Below, in pieces: positions 7,843-17,097 of a stretch of DNA of 24,716 nucleotides. The stretch's first letter is position 1. Each line of letters begins with the position of its first letter. The DNA is from Bacteroides sp. (lineage in GTDB: Bacteria; Bacteroidota; Bacteroidia; Bacteroidales; Bacteroidaceae). The translations under genes were made by a program, and so were the position numbers. The notes beneath the pieces were generated by a model. That model was not told where the DNA came from. It saw only the letters and a program-made list of their open reading frames with translations, and did no database searches. The stretch covers positions 1-24,716 of the forward strand of contig JASLDF010000226.1 in the NCBI GenBank assembly GCA_030151635.1, given 5' to 3'.

Positions 7843-9078
7843 TTATGCTAGAGTAGTTGACTCAAGTGTTGTTTCTGTTTCCACAGCCTCGAGTGCTTTG
7901 GCTTTGGCTGCTTTTTCTTTCTTAATACCATTGCTTACGCTAAGTAAGATTCCAAGTTCAAAGCAGTTAAGGATCATACTTGTTCCTCCTTTACTAATAA
8001 AGGGGAGGGGTTGTCCTGTGATTGGAATAATATCAACACAAACGCAAAAATGGATTATGGCTTGGAGCACTATCATTAGTGATATCCCTTGTACTAAGAG
8101 TGCAGCAAACACATCGTCCGTTTGACTTGATATGGATACTGCCCTGCAGGCGAGAAATATATACATTAGTATGACAATTGCTGCTCCTATTAAGCCACTC
8201 TCTTCAACAATAATTGCAAAGATAAGGTCTGAATAAGCGTGGGTTAGAAACTCTCTTTGTGTAGAGTTACCCGGACCAACGCCTATAATGTTACCTTTGG
8301 TAATTGCAATGCTGGCATGCCCACGTTGTGCGTCCTTGTCCATATCAAATTCTGCAGGTGGAACTTTTTGTTTGTTGTTATGGCTCTCAAATCGGTTGAC
8401 CCATGTAGTGGCTCTATGGAAAACCTTCTGGTCAGGATATGCTTTTATAAGTAAATAGCCCGAACTCAATAATATTGTGGCACCAATGGCTGTTATAAAT
8501 AGATATTTCCAATGGATTCCACCTGCGATAATCATTAGGGTGATGACTATGCTTATAAGGAACGCTGTAGAGAAGTTCTCTGTTAGAATAGGGAGTACAA
8601 ATAATATAGAAAATCCAATTATACGTAGATACGCTTTTAAATCATTTCTCTTTTTGGGATTGCTGTTTTTTGCTAATATATGTGCTGTTATGGCAATCAA
8701 TGCTAGTTTAGCCATCTCGGAGGGCTGAAAGGTTATCCCAAGTACAGGAATTCTAATCCATCTTGAGGCACCATTCATCATTTCTCCAGATTGACCTTTG
8801 GCTGCTGCATATATTAATGTTACAAAGGCTATAAACCCAAGAACAACAGGAAGAAAGAATCGTAGCTGTATATAATTAGAAGACTGAACCACTAGCATAA
8901 CTATAAATCCTAAGAATAGCATTGTAAGGTGTCTTGTAAGTGGACTCCAATGGTTTCCTCCAGATGTTATCAATAAACTAGAGGAACTGAAAAATTCTAC
9001 AATTGATATGGCTGATAGTACTGTGAATATTAGCCATATCACTCTGTCTCCTTTAAAAATCTTTTGAAAAAAATCCAT
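7843..9078 (-). CDS. ftsW: FtsW, septal peptidoglycan glycosyltransferase (SEDS family)
   Basis: FtsW polymerises lipid II into glycan strands at the septum together with the FtsI transpeptidase. The 411-residue protein is strongly hydrophobic, with about ten membrane segments. SEDS signatures are visible: the ARWIRI-like GASRWIRIPVLGITFQPSEMAKLAL, the conserved loop HAYSDLIFAIIVEESGLIGA, and ITGQPLPFISKGGTSMI near the end. The last 25 or so residues are a charged cytosolic tail. RodA is the close relative, but the position between murD and murG in the dcw cluster favours FtsW. The gene starts only 2 bases after the murD stop. Confidence 0.94.
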   Translation of the reverse strand: MDFFQKIFKGDRVIWLIFTVLSAISIVEFFSSSSLLITSGGNHWSPLTRHLTMLFLGFIVMLVVQSSNYIQLRFFLPVVLGFIAFVTLIYAAAKGQSGEMMNGASRWIRIPVLGITFQPSEMAKLALIAITAHILAKNSNPKKRNDLKAYLRIIGFSILFVLPILTENFSTAFLISIVITLMIIAGGIHWKYLFITAIGATILLSSGYLLIKAYPDQKVFHRATTWVNRFESHNNKQKVPPAEFDMDKDAQRGHASIAITKGNIIGVGPGNSTQREFLTHAYSDLIFAIIVEESGLIGAAIVILMYIFLACRAVSISSQTDDVFAALLVQGISLMIVLQAIIHFCVCVDIIPITGQPLPFISKGGTSMILNCFELGILLSVSNGIKKEKAAKAKALEAVETETTLESTTLA

Positions 9079-9080
9079 CC

Positions 9081-10421
9081 TTATATATTATTTACAGCAT
9101 TCTTAAATAACTCGCCTCGGTGTTCGTAGCTCTTGAATAAATCGAATGATGCACAGCATGGGCTTAGTAGAACAATATCTCCTTGTTCAGCCATTTTGTT
9201 TGCTTCTTTTATTGCATCTTCCATTGTGTTTGTATCTATTGTAGGAATTGAAAATGAACCAAAGTAGTCTTTTAGCTTTTGGTTGTCTGCCCCTAAGAAA
9301 ACTAGAGCTTTGCATTTTTCGGTGACTAATTCTTTAATTTGGTTGTAATCGTTGCCTTTATCCTTACCTCCTAAAATTAGAATTGTAGGTTTAGTCATTG
9401 CTTGTAGTGCATACCAACAAGAGTCTACATTTGTAGCCTTAGAGTCATTTATGTAATCTACATGGTTAATAGTTTTGACAAATTCTAATCTATGTTCTAC
9501 ACCAGTGAATGTCTCTAAACCGTATTCAATAGCTTCTAAGGATATACCCACTAGATAGGCGGTTGTTACTGCCGACATTGTATTGTATAAGTTATGTCGG
9601 CCAGATAGCTTAGAATAACTTCTAGGAATTTTGAGTTTGTAATCATCAACAAATATATGTTGAGAGTCTGCTATTGTTAAATGCGATAGCGATTCTTTTT
9701 TAGACTCTAAACTGAAAGGGTACATGGTGCCGTTTAAAGTTCGTTTAGCCAATTCTTTTGTAATGACAGGGTCGTCGGCCCAGAAAATGAATTGATCACT
9801 CGGAGTCTGATTTTGAGTAATTCTTAGCTTTGAATTGATGTAGTTTTGAAACTCATAGTTGTATCTATCCAGATGGTCTGGAGTGATGTTGAGCAGCACA
9901 GCGATGTCGGCTTTAAACTGATACATGTTATCCAGTTGGAATGAGCTGAGTTCAATTACATAATAGTCATGCTTTTCTAGTGCTACTTGTCGTGCCAGGC
10001 TGAAACCAATATTACCTGCTAGTCCTACATTTAACTTTGCTTCTTTGAATAAATGATAGATGAGGCTAGCAGTGGTTGTTTTCCCATTTGATCCGGTAAT
10101 TGCAATCATCTTGGCAGTTGTATATCTAGCTGCAAATTCTATCTCAGAGATGATTTTAATGTTCTTCTCTGTCGCTTTTTGTAGTAATGGGATAGTATCT
10201 GGAATACCTGGACTCTTTATGATTTCTCGTGCTTGTAGAATTAAGTCGAGTGAGTGGTGTTCTTCCTCCCATTTAATATTATAGCTATTTAATTCAGCTT
10301 TATATTTATCAGATATTTTAGAGTTGTCGGATACGAGTACATTAAATCCTTTTGATTGTGCTAGGATTGCTGCACCAGTACCGCTTTCCCCGGCTCCTAA
10401 TACGACAATGTTGTAGATCAT
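9081..10421 (-). CDS. murD: UDP-N-acetylmuramoylalanine--D-glutamate ligase MurD
   Basis: MurD adds D-glutamate to UDP-MurNAc-L-Ala with ATP in the cytosol. The 446 residues show the N-terminal dinucleotide-type fold VVLGAGESGTGAA, the family's SPGIP (about 70-74), the P-loop GSNGKTTT (110-117), the ELSSFQLD segment that places the magnesium and carbamylated lysine, NITPDHLDRY, and the C-terminal NDSKATN and LSPCCASFDLF. These last two are diagnostic for MurD rather than the other Mur ligases. The gene starts 1 base after the mraY stop and ends 2 bases before ftsW, so translation of the three is probably coupled. Confidence 0.97.
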   Translation of the reverse strand: MIYNIVVLGAGESGTGAAILAQSKGFNVLVSDNSKISDKYKAELNSYNIKWEEEHHSLDLILQAREIIKSPGIPDTIPLLQKATEKNIKIISEIEFAARYTTAKMIAITGSNGKTTTASLIYHLFKEAKLNVGLAGNIGFSLARQVALEKHDYYVIELSSFQLDNMYQFKADIAVLLNITPDHLDRYNYEFQNYINSKLRITQNQTPSDQFIFWADDPVITKELAKRTLNGTMYPFSLESKKESLSHLTIADSQHIFVDDYKLKIPRSYSKLSGRHNLYNTMSAVTTAYLVGISLEAIEYGLETFTGVEHRLEFVKTINHVDYINDSKATNVDSCWYALQAMTKPTILILGGKDKGNDYNQIKELVTEKCKALVFLGADNQKLKDYFGSFSIPTIDTNTMEDAIKEANKMAEQGDIVLLSPCCASFDLFKSYEHRGELFKNAVNNI

Positions 10422-10422
10422 A

Positions 10423-11694
10423 CTATCTTATTTTTAATGTAACAATTGCTATGGCGGCCAAAAGGATGGTTACAATCCAAAAGCGAACGGTAATTTTAGA
10501 TTCATGAAACACGTTTTTCGGTCCTTTGATTAGATACGAACAATCTGGATCTAACTGAGCAGATGTCGTTCTAAAGTGATCGTGGATGGGGGTTCTTTTA
10601 AAAACCCTTTGTTTGACACCTTTTTTCTTCCCTCTCTTGTAGTATCTTACTTGAAGTATTACAGAAAGATTTTCTATTAAGAAGACTCCACATAGAATTG
10701 GTATAAGTAATTCTTTGTGAATTATAATTGCGAATACTGCGATGATACCTCCGATGGTTAAACTACCAGTATCGCCCATAAATACTTGGGCAGGGTAGGC
10801 GTTGTACCATAAGAAGCCTATTAAAGCACCAACAAATGCACAGATGAATATAACGAGTTCCTCACTACCAGGAATAAACATGATATTAAGATAGCGTGCA
10901 AACTCGATGTGGCTCGATAGATAAGCTAATATACCCAATGCAACTCCAATTATTGCAGAGTTTCCGGCGGCCATACCATCCATTCCATCATTAAGATTAG
11001 CTCCGTTAGATACCGCAGTAACAACGAAAATGGTGATAATTACAAATAGCACCCATCCTGCAGCTTGTTTATGTTTTCCCATGAAACCTACAAAGTCTGC
11101 ATAATCAAGGTTGTTGTTCTTGAAAAATGGGATGGTTGTTTGGGTTGATTTAATATTCTTCTTGGCGTGAATAATTTCAACTTCTCCATTTGTAGTAGTT
11201 CTGATTTCTTGATTTTCTCGGATAACAATATCTGGGCTTAAATAGATAGTCAAACCTACGATTAGTCCCAAACCCACTTGTCCAAGAACTTTAAATCTGC
11301 CACGTAGTCCATCTTTGTTTTTTTTGAACACTTTGATATAGTCATCAGCAAATCCAATAATCCCCAGCCAAATTGTGGTGATAAGCATCAAAATCATATA
11401 GATATTGTGTAATTTACCCAATAATAAGCAAGGTATTATTATGGCTGTGATGATAATGATTCCACCCATGCTAGGCACTCCTATTTTATTGACGCCAAAT
11501 GGGTCAATACTAGGGTCTCTTTGTAATTCTGTTATCTGTTTTGCTTTTAGCTTGTCGATAAATTTATTACCGAATATTGTTGAGATTAGTAGTGCACATA
11601 TAATTGTAAGCATGGCTCTAAATGATGTATAGCCGAACATGCCTGCTCCTGGTATATTATATGTTTCTAACCAATCGAATAAATAGTATAGCAT
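10423..11694 (-). CDS. mraY: Phospho-N-acetylmuramoyl-pentapeptide transferase MraY
   Basis: MraY moves phospho-MurNAc-pentapeptide onto undecaprenyl phosphate, making lipid I in the inner membrane. The protein has about ten membrane helices and the catalytic motifs FADDYIK (115-121), NLNDGMDGMAAG (from 233) and FMGDTGSL. The usual HHH motif appears as PIHDHFRTT, as I recall for Bacteroidetes homologues. At 423 residues it is about 60 longer than the E. coli enzyme. The extra length lies mostly in a polar loop at about 160-200 (IRENQEIRTTT..., then THAKK-type charged residues), also a feature of the phylum. It lies 15 bases after murE and 1 base before murD. Confidence 0.96.
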   Translation of the reverse strand: MLYYLFDWLETYNIPGAGMFGYTSFRAMLTIICALLISTIFGNKFIDKLKAKQITELQRDPSIDPFGVNKIGVPSMGGIIIITAIIIPCLLLGKLHNIYMILMLITTIWLGIIGFADDYIKVFKKNKDGLRGRFKVLGQVGLGLIVGLTIYLSPDIVIRENQEIRTTTNGEVEIIHAKKNIKSTQTTIPFFKNNNLDYADFVGFMGKHKQAAGWVLFVIITIFVVTAVSNGANLNDGMDGMAAGNSAIIGVALGILAYLSSHIEFARYLNIMFIPGSEELVIFICAFVGALIGFLWYNAYPAQVFMGDTGSLTIGGIIAVFAIIIHKELLIPILCGVFLIENLSVILQVRYYKRGKKKGVKQRVFKRTPIHDHFRTTSAQLDPDCSYLIKGPKNVFHESKITVRFWIVTILLAAIAIVTLKIR

Positions 11695-11709
11695 AATGGA
11701 TGATTTTGT

Positions 11710-13167
11710 CTATTGTTGGGTTTTAAAAATTTCGTTAACTTCTTCTTTGTCATCAAAGTGATGATTAACACCTTGTATCGCTTGATATGTTTCGTGCCCT
11801 TTACCTGCGATTAAGATTACATCTGTTGGTTGTGCCAATACACATGCAGTTTTAATAGCTTCTCTTCTATCTAGTATGGTAATGACTTTTTGTTTATCTT
11901 CTTTTGAAATACCTTCTAACATATCATCTACGATTGCTTGAGGGTCTTCAAAACGAGGATTATCTGATGTCAGAATTACACGATCGCTGTTCATGGCAGC
12001 CTCGTGAGTCATTAGTGGGCGTTTTCCTTTGTCTCTATTTCCTCCTGCTCCGCATACTGTGATAATCTTACCTTTGCCATCAAGAATGTCGTGGATCGTG
12101 GATAGAACGTTGTTTAATGCATCTGGAGTATGTGCGTAATCAACGATTACAGTATATCCTTGGGGAGAATGTAGTGTTTCAAATCGACCAGATACAGAAT
12201 TTAAAGTGCTTAATGCTACCATAACTTCATCTATATCTTGATTCAATAAGATGCTAGCACCATATACTGCTAGTAGATTATAAGCATTGAAACGTCCAGT
12301 GAATTGGATTGCAATCTCTTTTTTGTCTACTTCAAGTATCATTCCGTTGAACAGCATTTCAACAATTTTAGCCTTGAAATCGGATATTCCTCGTAGTGAG
12401 TACGTCTTGACAAGTGCTTTTGTATTTTGGACCATAACAGATCCAACTTTATCATCGTTGTTTATTAATGCAAATGCAGTGTTTGGCAAATTGTCAAAAA
12501 ATGCTTTTTTTGCTTTGATGTAGTTCTCTACGGTTTTGTGATAATCTAAGTGATCTCTCGTTAAATTTGTAAAGATTCCCCCAGTAAATTCTAGCCCCTG
12601 AATTCTATGTTGATCTACTGCGTGAGAGCTCACCTCCATAAATGCAAAATCACAGCCAACCTCGACCATTTCTGCCAATAATTGATTGATTGTTACAGCA
12701 TCCGGGGTGGTATGAGTGGTGTGCAGTGCTTCATTATCTATGTAGTTACAAACGGTAGATAATAAACCAACTTTATAACCTAGAGCTTTGAACATTTGGT
12801 ATAGTAGTGTAGCAATTGTTGTTTTCCCATTTGTACCAGTTACACCTACTAGTTTTAATTTACTCGATGGGTTGCCATAAAAGGTAGATGCTACATCTCC
12901 CAATGATTTATCACAATGTTCAACTTGTATATATGTTGTATCTGGGTTTACTTGTGTTGGTATATCTTCACATAAAATGGTTGAGGCTCCCAAGCTTATT
13001 GCCTTATCTATGTATTGATGACCATCTGTTTGAGTTCCTTTCATTGCAACGAAAAGAGATTTATCTTTTACATTCCTTGAGTCAATTTGAATGCTAGAGA
13101 TATCCTTATTCAAATCGCCAATAATGGTCTTTATTTCTATGTTACTAATGCATTGTTTTAATTGCAT
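11710..13167 (-). CDS. murE: UDP-MurNAc-tripeptide synthetase MurE, DAP-type
   Basis: MurE adds the third residue of the peptide stem to UDP-MurNAc-L-Ala-D-Glu. The 485 residues contain the UDP-site IDSRNVKDKSLFVAMKG, the P-loop GTNGKTT (111-117), the HTTPDAV segment and NLTRDHLDYH. The lysine expected to be carbamylated is in YIKAKKAFFD. The motif DNPRFEDP (402-409) carries the DNPR arginine that reads meso-diaminopimelate, so the predicted substrate is meso-DAP rather than lysine. That predicts a DAP-type cell wall. The gene begins 13 bases after ftsI and ends 15 bases before mraY. Confidence 0.97.
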   Translation of the reverse strand: MQLKQCISNIEIKTIIGDLNKDISSIQIDSRNVKDKSLFVAMKGTQTDGHQYIDKAISLGASTILCEDIPTQVNPDTTYIQVEHCDKSLGDVASTFYGNPSSKLKLVGVTGTNGKTTIATLLYQMFKALGYKVGLLSTVCNYIDNEALHTTHTTPDAVTINQLLAEMVEVGCDFAFMEVSSHAVDQHRIQGLEFTGGIFTNLTRDHLDYHKTVENYIKAKKAFFDNLPNTAFALINNDDKVGSVMVQNTKALVKTYSLRGISDFKAKIVEMLFNGMILEVDKKEIAIQFTGRFNAYNLLAVYGASILLNQDIDEVMVALSTLNSVSGRFETLHSPQGYTVIVDYAHTPDALNNVLSTIHDILDGKGKIITVCGAGGNRDKGKRPLMTHEAAMNSDRVILTSDNPRFEDPQAIVDDMLEGISKEDKQKVITILDRREAIKTACVLAQPTDVILIAGKGHETYQAIQGVNHHFDDKEEVNEIFKTQQ

Positions 13168-13180
13168 AATATCTTAGTTA

Positions 13181-15310
13181 TTAACGTAATTCAATTCTAA
13201 TAGTGGTACCAGCTTTAGCTTTTTGCCCAGCAGCAATTGACTGTCTGTAAACTTTACCTTTTCCTGTAAGGATTACATCCATTCCAATACTCTCTAGTTT
13301 ATGGACTGCATCTTTAGCTCCCATTCCATAAACAGAAGGCATCAGGTTTTCTTTCGTTGTAGTAGCTACAAGCTCTATTTTATTATTTTCTAATATTTTA
13401 GAATCTATATATTTTGTATCGGATTCGACTTCACTGTCTGAATAATCGATGTCGAGTTCTTTCATTACTTGTATTGTTGGTCTGTAAAGGCCTCTCTTGA
13501 TCTCAGGTATACCTTCTTTAGCTTCTCCCTTTTCAATTGTAGACTCATACCGACTCTTAATTTTCATAGCATAGACTCTCTCGGCGACCTCTTTAAAAAC
13601 TGCAGCAGCTTGGAGACCACCACCACCACCACCGCTAGTGGTAGATACGAGGCTCACTAGGCAACTGTATTCAGGGTTTTCCGCAGGAAAATATCCGGCA
13701 AAGCTTAAAAGGTGTTGAATAGGACCTTTGTATCCGCCTTCCCCTTTAGATACTTGAGCTGTACCTGTTTTTCCAGCGACTTTAAATTGTTCTGAACCAG
13801 CTCGCTTGCCAAGACCATCACTAACTACTAATTCTAGCATTGTCTGTATTTCTTTTATAGCTGCTTTTGAAGCAATTTGCGAGTTGATTACTTTTGTAGG
13901 AAACTCTTTAAGTATGCGACCATCTTTATTTATTGATTGAACCAACCTTGGTGCCATCATCTTTCCATTATTTGCAACTGCATTATAAAAAGTAGCTACG
14001 TTGATTGCAGGAAGAGATGTTTCATACCCAAAACTCATCCAAGGCAAAGTTGTTTTACTGAAGAGCTTATCTGTAGTGTTTCTAATCATAGGTTTACCAA
14101 CACCAACAATTGGTAAGTCTAACTCCATACCTAGCATTTCCCTATAACGATCAACGAAACGTTGCTTGTCATCTCTGTAAGCATCCTCGATAGTTTTAGC
14201 TACACCTATATTTGATGAAAACATCATAATTTCTTGGATTGTTTTAATTTTATTATCCTTAAAACCTCCAGTTCTAAAGTTAAAATCTTTAAGAGGTGTA
14301 TTGTACATTTTATAAATACCATCTCCCAAATCTTGGGTAGAAGTTGGAGTAATTTTATTATCATCTAAGGCTATAAGTATAGATGCAGTCTTGATAGTTG
14401 ATCCTTGTTCATATAGATCGGCTAGAGCATGGTTCATTTGTTCGGAATAACCTCTAGAACCGTTTCTTGTCATATTGACGATTGCTTTAATATCTCCTGT
14501 TTTGACTTCCATCAAGATGACGATACCTTTACTTGCATTATTTTGGTGTAGCACATCTACAAGCGCCTTTTCACTGATATCTTGCATATCTACATTAATG
14601 GTCGTGATTATATCACTGCCATTAATAGGTGCTTTGTCTACGACAGTAATTGTTTTTTTTCTAATTTTCTGTCTGTGGCCACGCCCTTCAATACCTTTCA
14701 GCTCTTTATCAAAATATTGTTCAATACCATTTTTAGCCCCCATATCTACATCGGCATACAATTCACCAATTGTTCTAGATGCTAAAGATTTAAAAGGCTT
14801 GTTGCGGTGGTTATATTCCTTAGGAGTAAGTCCACTAAGGTATTTATTACTACTGCTTAAAACGGGTAGTTCTTTAATCTTTTGAAGTTCTATATAGCTT
14901 ATCCTTCGAGTAGGATAAATGAGTTTCCCTCGGTTATTCCTTTTCATGCCCGTTTCTATTTGATTTTTAAAAAAACGAGCACTTTTGTCTGGGAATATTT
15001 TATGTAGGCCATTAGAAATAGCTGTAATATTTTCTCGAAGAAGTTGTTTCTGTTTTTGGTTCGAATTTAGGTCCATTATAAAATCATACTGGGGAATTGA
15101 GCTCGCCATTAGTTTGTCATCAGAAGAAAATATATTTCCTCTAACAGCCTTCACAACTACAGAATCGTTTACGTATCTGCTTGCAACTTCTTCCCAATAG
15201 CCTCTTTCCTTATACATCACTGAAACTGTTTTGGCAAATATGCCTAATCCAAACAGTATGATGATAAAGACCATCCATGCGTATCTATATATGATTTTAT
15301 TAGTATTCAT
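13181..15310 (-). CDS. ftsI: Penicillin-binding transpeptidase FtsI (PBP3-like) with C-terminal PASTA domain
   Basis: FtsI cross-links septal peptidoglycan in the periplasm and pairs with FtsW. The 709 residues comprise a short cytosolic end, one membrane helix (about 11-28), a pedestal domain with RGNIFSSDDKLMASS (58-71), and the transpeptidase domain. The latter shows SxxK as STIK (304-307, catalytic serine 304), SxN as SSN (365-367) and KTG as KTGTAQ (514-519). A single PASTA domain fills about 652-709 (MPSVYGMGAKDAVHKLE...). Residues 560-565 are six glycines, all encoded by GGT, downstream of KTG. The gene follows the ftsL-like gene by 14 bases. It is expected to be an essential beta-lactam target. 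Confidence 0.96.
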   Translation of the reverse strand: MNTNKIIYRYAWMVFIIILFGLGIFAKTVSVMYKERGYWEEVASRYVNDSVVVKAVRGNIFSSDDKLMASSIPQYDFIMDLNSNQKQKQLLRENITAISNGLHKIFPDKSARFFKNQIETGMKRNNRGKLIYPTRRISYIELQKIKELPVLSSSNKYLSGLTPKEYNHRNKPFKSLASRTIGELYADVDMGAKNGIEQYFDKELKGIEGRGHRQKIRKKTITVVDKAPINGSDIITTINVDMQDISEKALVDVLHQNNASKGIVILMEVKTGDIKAIVNMTRNGSRGYSEQMNHALADLYEQGSTIKTASILIALDDNKITPTSTQDLGDGIYKMYNTPLKDFNFRTGGFKDNKIKTIQEIMMFSSNIGVAKTIEDAYRDDKQRFVDRYREMLGMELDLPIVGVGKPMIRNTTDKLFSKTTLPWMSFGYETSLPAINVATFYNAVANNGKMMAPRLVQSINKDGRILKEFPTKVINSQIASKAAIKEIQTMLELVVSDGLGKRAGSEQFKVAGKTGTAQVSKGEGGYKGPIQHLLSFAGYFPAENPEYSCLVSLVSTTSGGGGGGLQAAAVFKEVAERVYAMKIKSRYESTIEKGEAKEGIPEIKRGLYRPTIQVMKELDIDYSDSEVESDTKYIDSKILENNKIELVATTTKENLMPSVYGMGAKDAVHKLESIGMDVILTGKGKVYRQSIAAGQKAKAGTTIRIELR

Positions 15311-15324
15311 TTTCTATCAATTTT

Positions 15325-15708
15325 TTACTTGATTCGATAGGGGGGATTTGATGGTATTTCAAGAATACTCCCTGTCTTTTTTAAATGTTCTTCTATCTTA
15401 GATTGTCTGCTTTTATTTAGTAATGTTGCTTTTTCTGTTAAAGCTCTATATTTGATATCTTGCAACTCAAATCTAAGGTTATATATTTCCATTTGCTTTT
15501 GTTGGACATTATATCTGTTGCTGATGTAGATGATGCCGAGTATGCAGGTAATGATTATGCCTAGCAATACCTCTTTTGTAATAACTTCTAGAAGCAAGTC
15601 ACCTCTAAGAAAACGAATGATAAAGCTCCTTTTCTTAGCTTTCTGAACTAGCTCCGTTTTTGGAGTAGTCTCAGTACTATTATTTATATCAGTTATTGGC
15701 TCTTCCAT
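15325..15708 (-). CDS. FtsL-like cell division protein
   Basis: A small bitopic protein of 127 residues from the ATG at 15708. It has a polar cytosolic end of about 45 residues, one membrane helix (about 45-63, EVLLGIIITCILGIIYIS) and a periplasmic helix (about 65-105) with the heptad pattern of a coiled coil. This is the architecture of FtsL, which with a FtsB partner activates FtsWI. Sequence identity with proteobacterial FtsL is not apparent, so the call rests on topology and on position between rsmH and ftsI, where ftsL is always found. A GTG two codons upstream (15714) overlaps the rsmH stop codon and could also serve as start; the ATG is the better codon. Confidence 0.82.
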   Translation of the reverse strand: MEEPITDINNSTETTPKTELVQKAKKRSFIIRFLRGDLLLEVITKEVLLGIIITCILGIIYISNRYNVQQKQMEIYNLRFELQDIKYRALTEKATLLNKSRQSKIEEHLKKTGSILEIPSNPPYRIK

Positions 15709-15713
15709 AAACA

Positions 15714-16622
15714 CTATAGTTTTTCTGCAACCCTCAACTTGGCACTTCTTGATCGTGGATTGCTTTCTTGTTCCTCATCTGTAGGAATAATCACTTTTCT
15801 ATTAATGGCCTTTAAAGGAGTTAACACATTGCCATAGAAGTCTTTTTCTATTTTACCCTCAAGGTTCCCTGTCTTGAATAGATTTTTTACAAGTCTATCT
15901 TCAAGAGAGTGGTAGGTCATAACTACTATTCTGCCTCCTGGCTTAAGAAGTTGAATTGCAGATGTAAGCATCTCTTTTAAAGCTTCCATTTCTTGATTTA
16001 CTTCAATTCTTAAAGCTTGGAACACTTTAGCCATCTCTTTTTTTAGTTTTTGTTCTCCGAATAGGGGAGAAACAACTTCCATAAAATCTTCAATTCTAAG
16101 AATTGGCTTTTCAGACCTAGCCCTTACAATTGTGTTTGCTAGTTTTCTATTATTTTTTAATTCACCGTATAGGTAAAAAATATCCGACAAATCGGATTCC
16201 GAATAGTTGTTGATGATGTCTGCAGCTGTAGTCTTAGCTCGCCTATTCATACGCATATCTAATGGACCGTCGAAGCGGAATGAAAATCCACGTTCAGACT
16301 CATCAAAATGGTGAGATGACACGCCTAAGTCGGCCAATAATCCGTCTATTCCTTCTTTGTCATGGTAGCGGATGAAGTTTTTTAAGTATCTAAAATTACT
16401 TCTAACGAAAGTGAAGTTCGGGTGATCTTGGATGTTTCGTTCAGCATCTTTGTCTTGATCAAAAGAATATAGATGACCTTCTCCAGAAATATGTTTTAGA
16501 ATTTCTTTTGAATGTCCTCCACCTCCAAAGGTAACATCTACATAAATGCCGTCGGGGCTAATATTTAGTCCGTCAATGCACTCTTGGAGCATTACGGGAA
16601 TATGGTAAGGTATATCTGACAT
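15714..16622 (-). CDS. rsmH: 16S rRNA (cytosine(1402)-N4)-methyltransferase RsmH (MraW)
   Basis: RsmH methylates N4 of C1402 in 16S rRNA, in the ribosomal P site, using S-adenosylmethionine. The 302 residues begin with the family start YHIPVMLQECIDGL, followed by the SAM-binding VDVTFGGGGHSKEIL (about 29-43), the LADLGVSSHHFDESERGFSFR segment of the active site, and near the end VMTYHSLEDRLVKNLF and NPRSRSAKLRVAEK. All are diagnostic. The length is normal. It begins 5 bases after mraZ and abuts the ftsL-like gene. Its presence in the division operon is conserved across bacteria although its role is in translation. Confidence 0.97.
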   Translation of the reverse strand: MSDIPYHIPVMLQECIDGLNISPDGIYVDVTFGGGGHSKEILKHISGEGHLYSFDQDKDAERNIQDHPNFTFVRSNFRYLKNFIRYHDKEGIDGLLADLGVSSHHFDESERGFSFRFDGPLDMRMNRRAKTTAADIINNYSESDLSDIFYLYGELKNNRKLANTIVRARSEKPILRIEDFMEVVSPLFGEQKLKKEMAKVFQALRIEVNQEMEALKEMLTSAIQLLKPGGRIVVMTYHSLEDRLVKNLFKTGNLEGKIEKDFYGNVLTPLKAINRKVIIPTDEEQESNPRSRSAKLRVAEKL

Positions 16623-16627
16623 CTGTT

Positions 16628-17062
16628 TTATATATTTTGTAATGAGTCTATGAAATCGTTCGGTAGCAATGTGTTCTGTTCAAGTACTTCTCTGGACCAA
16701 ATCTCAATTTTTGAATCTATGCCTATGAAGCGTATTTCATTTTGGATACGAGCTTCGTCAAGGTATCTTTTGGGAATTAGTATTCTTCCATTAGCGTCTA
16801 AATCTGCAGTCTCAAGATTTAAGGCATAATGTCTAAGAATTTGTTGATGCTTAGGATTCCAAGGACTTAACTTTGCTTTCAACTCCGAGAATTCCTGAAT
16901 CCAAGCTTCGTATGGGTATACAGATAGGCAAGGCTCAAATAAATCTTTTCTTAAAACGATACGTGTAACGTCATTTTGTAAAAGTATTTTTCTGAACTGT
17001 GAAGGAATGAAGCAACGTCCTTTATTGTCCACCTTCGCATCTATGTTTCCAAAGAAGTTCAT
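16628..17062 (-). CDS. mraZ: Transcriptional regulator MraZ
   Basis: MraZ is a DNA-binding protein with two AbrB-like (swapped-hairpin) domains that forms rings and controls its own dcw operon. From the ATG at 17062 it has 144 residues, beginning MNFFGNIDAKVDNKGR as the family does. The two half-domain motifs are DNKGRCFIPSQFR (about 12-24) and DANGRILIPKRYL (about 94-106). An in-frame GTG at 17113 would add 17 residues but lies inside the operator repeats, so I reject it. Two TGGGG boxes 46-60 bases upstream of the ATG are the expected MraZ binding site, so the gene probably regulates the whole downstream cluster. It is the first gene of the operon. Confidence 0.95.
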   Translation of the reverse strand: MNFFGNIDAKVDNKGRCFIPSQFRKILLQNDVTRIVLRKDLFEPCLSVYPYEAWIQEFSELKAKLSPWNPKHQQILRHYALNLETADLDANGRILIPKRYLDEARIQNEIRFIGIDSKIEIWSREVLEQNTLLPNDFIDSLQNI

Positions 17063-17097
17063 TCTTGAATTTATTAAATCGGTGTTTGGGTTCAAAA

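Noticed and set aside
14475..14885. Plus-strand open frame of 136 codons inside ftsI
   Set aside because: Antisense to the intact FtsI coding sequence, hydrophobic low-information product, no promoter or leader visible.
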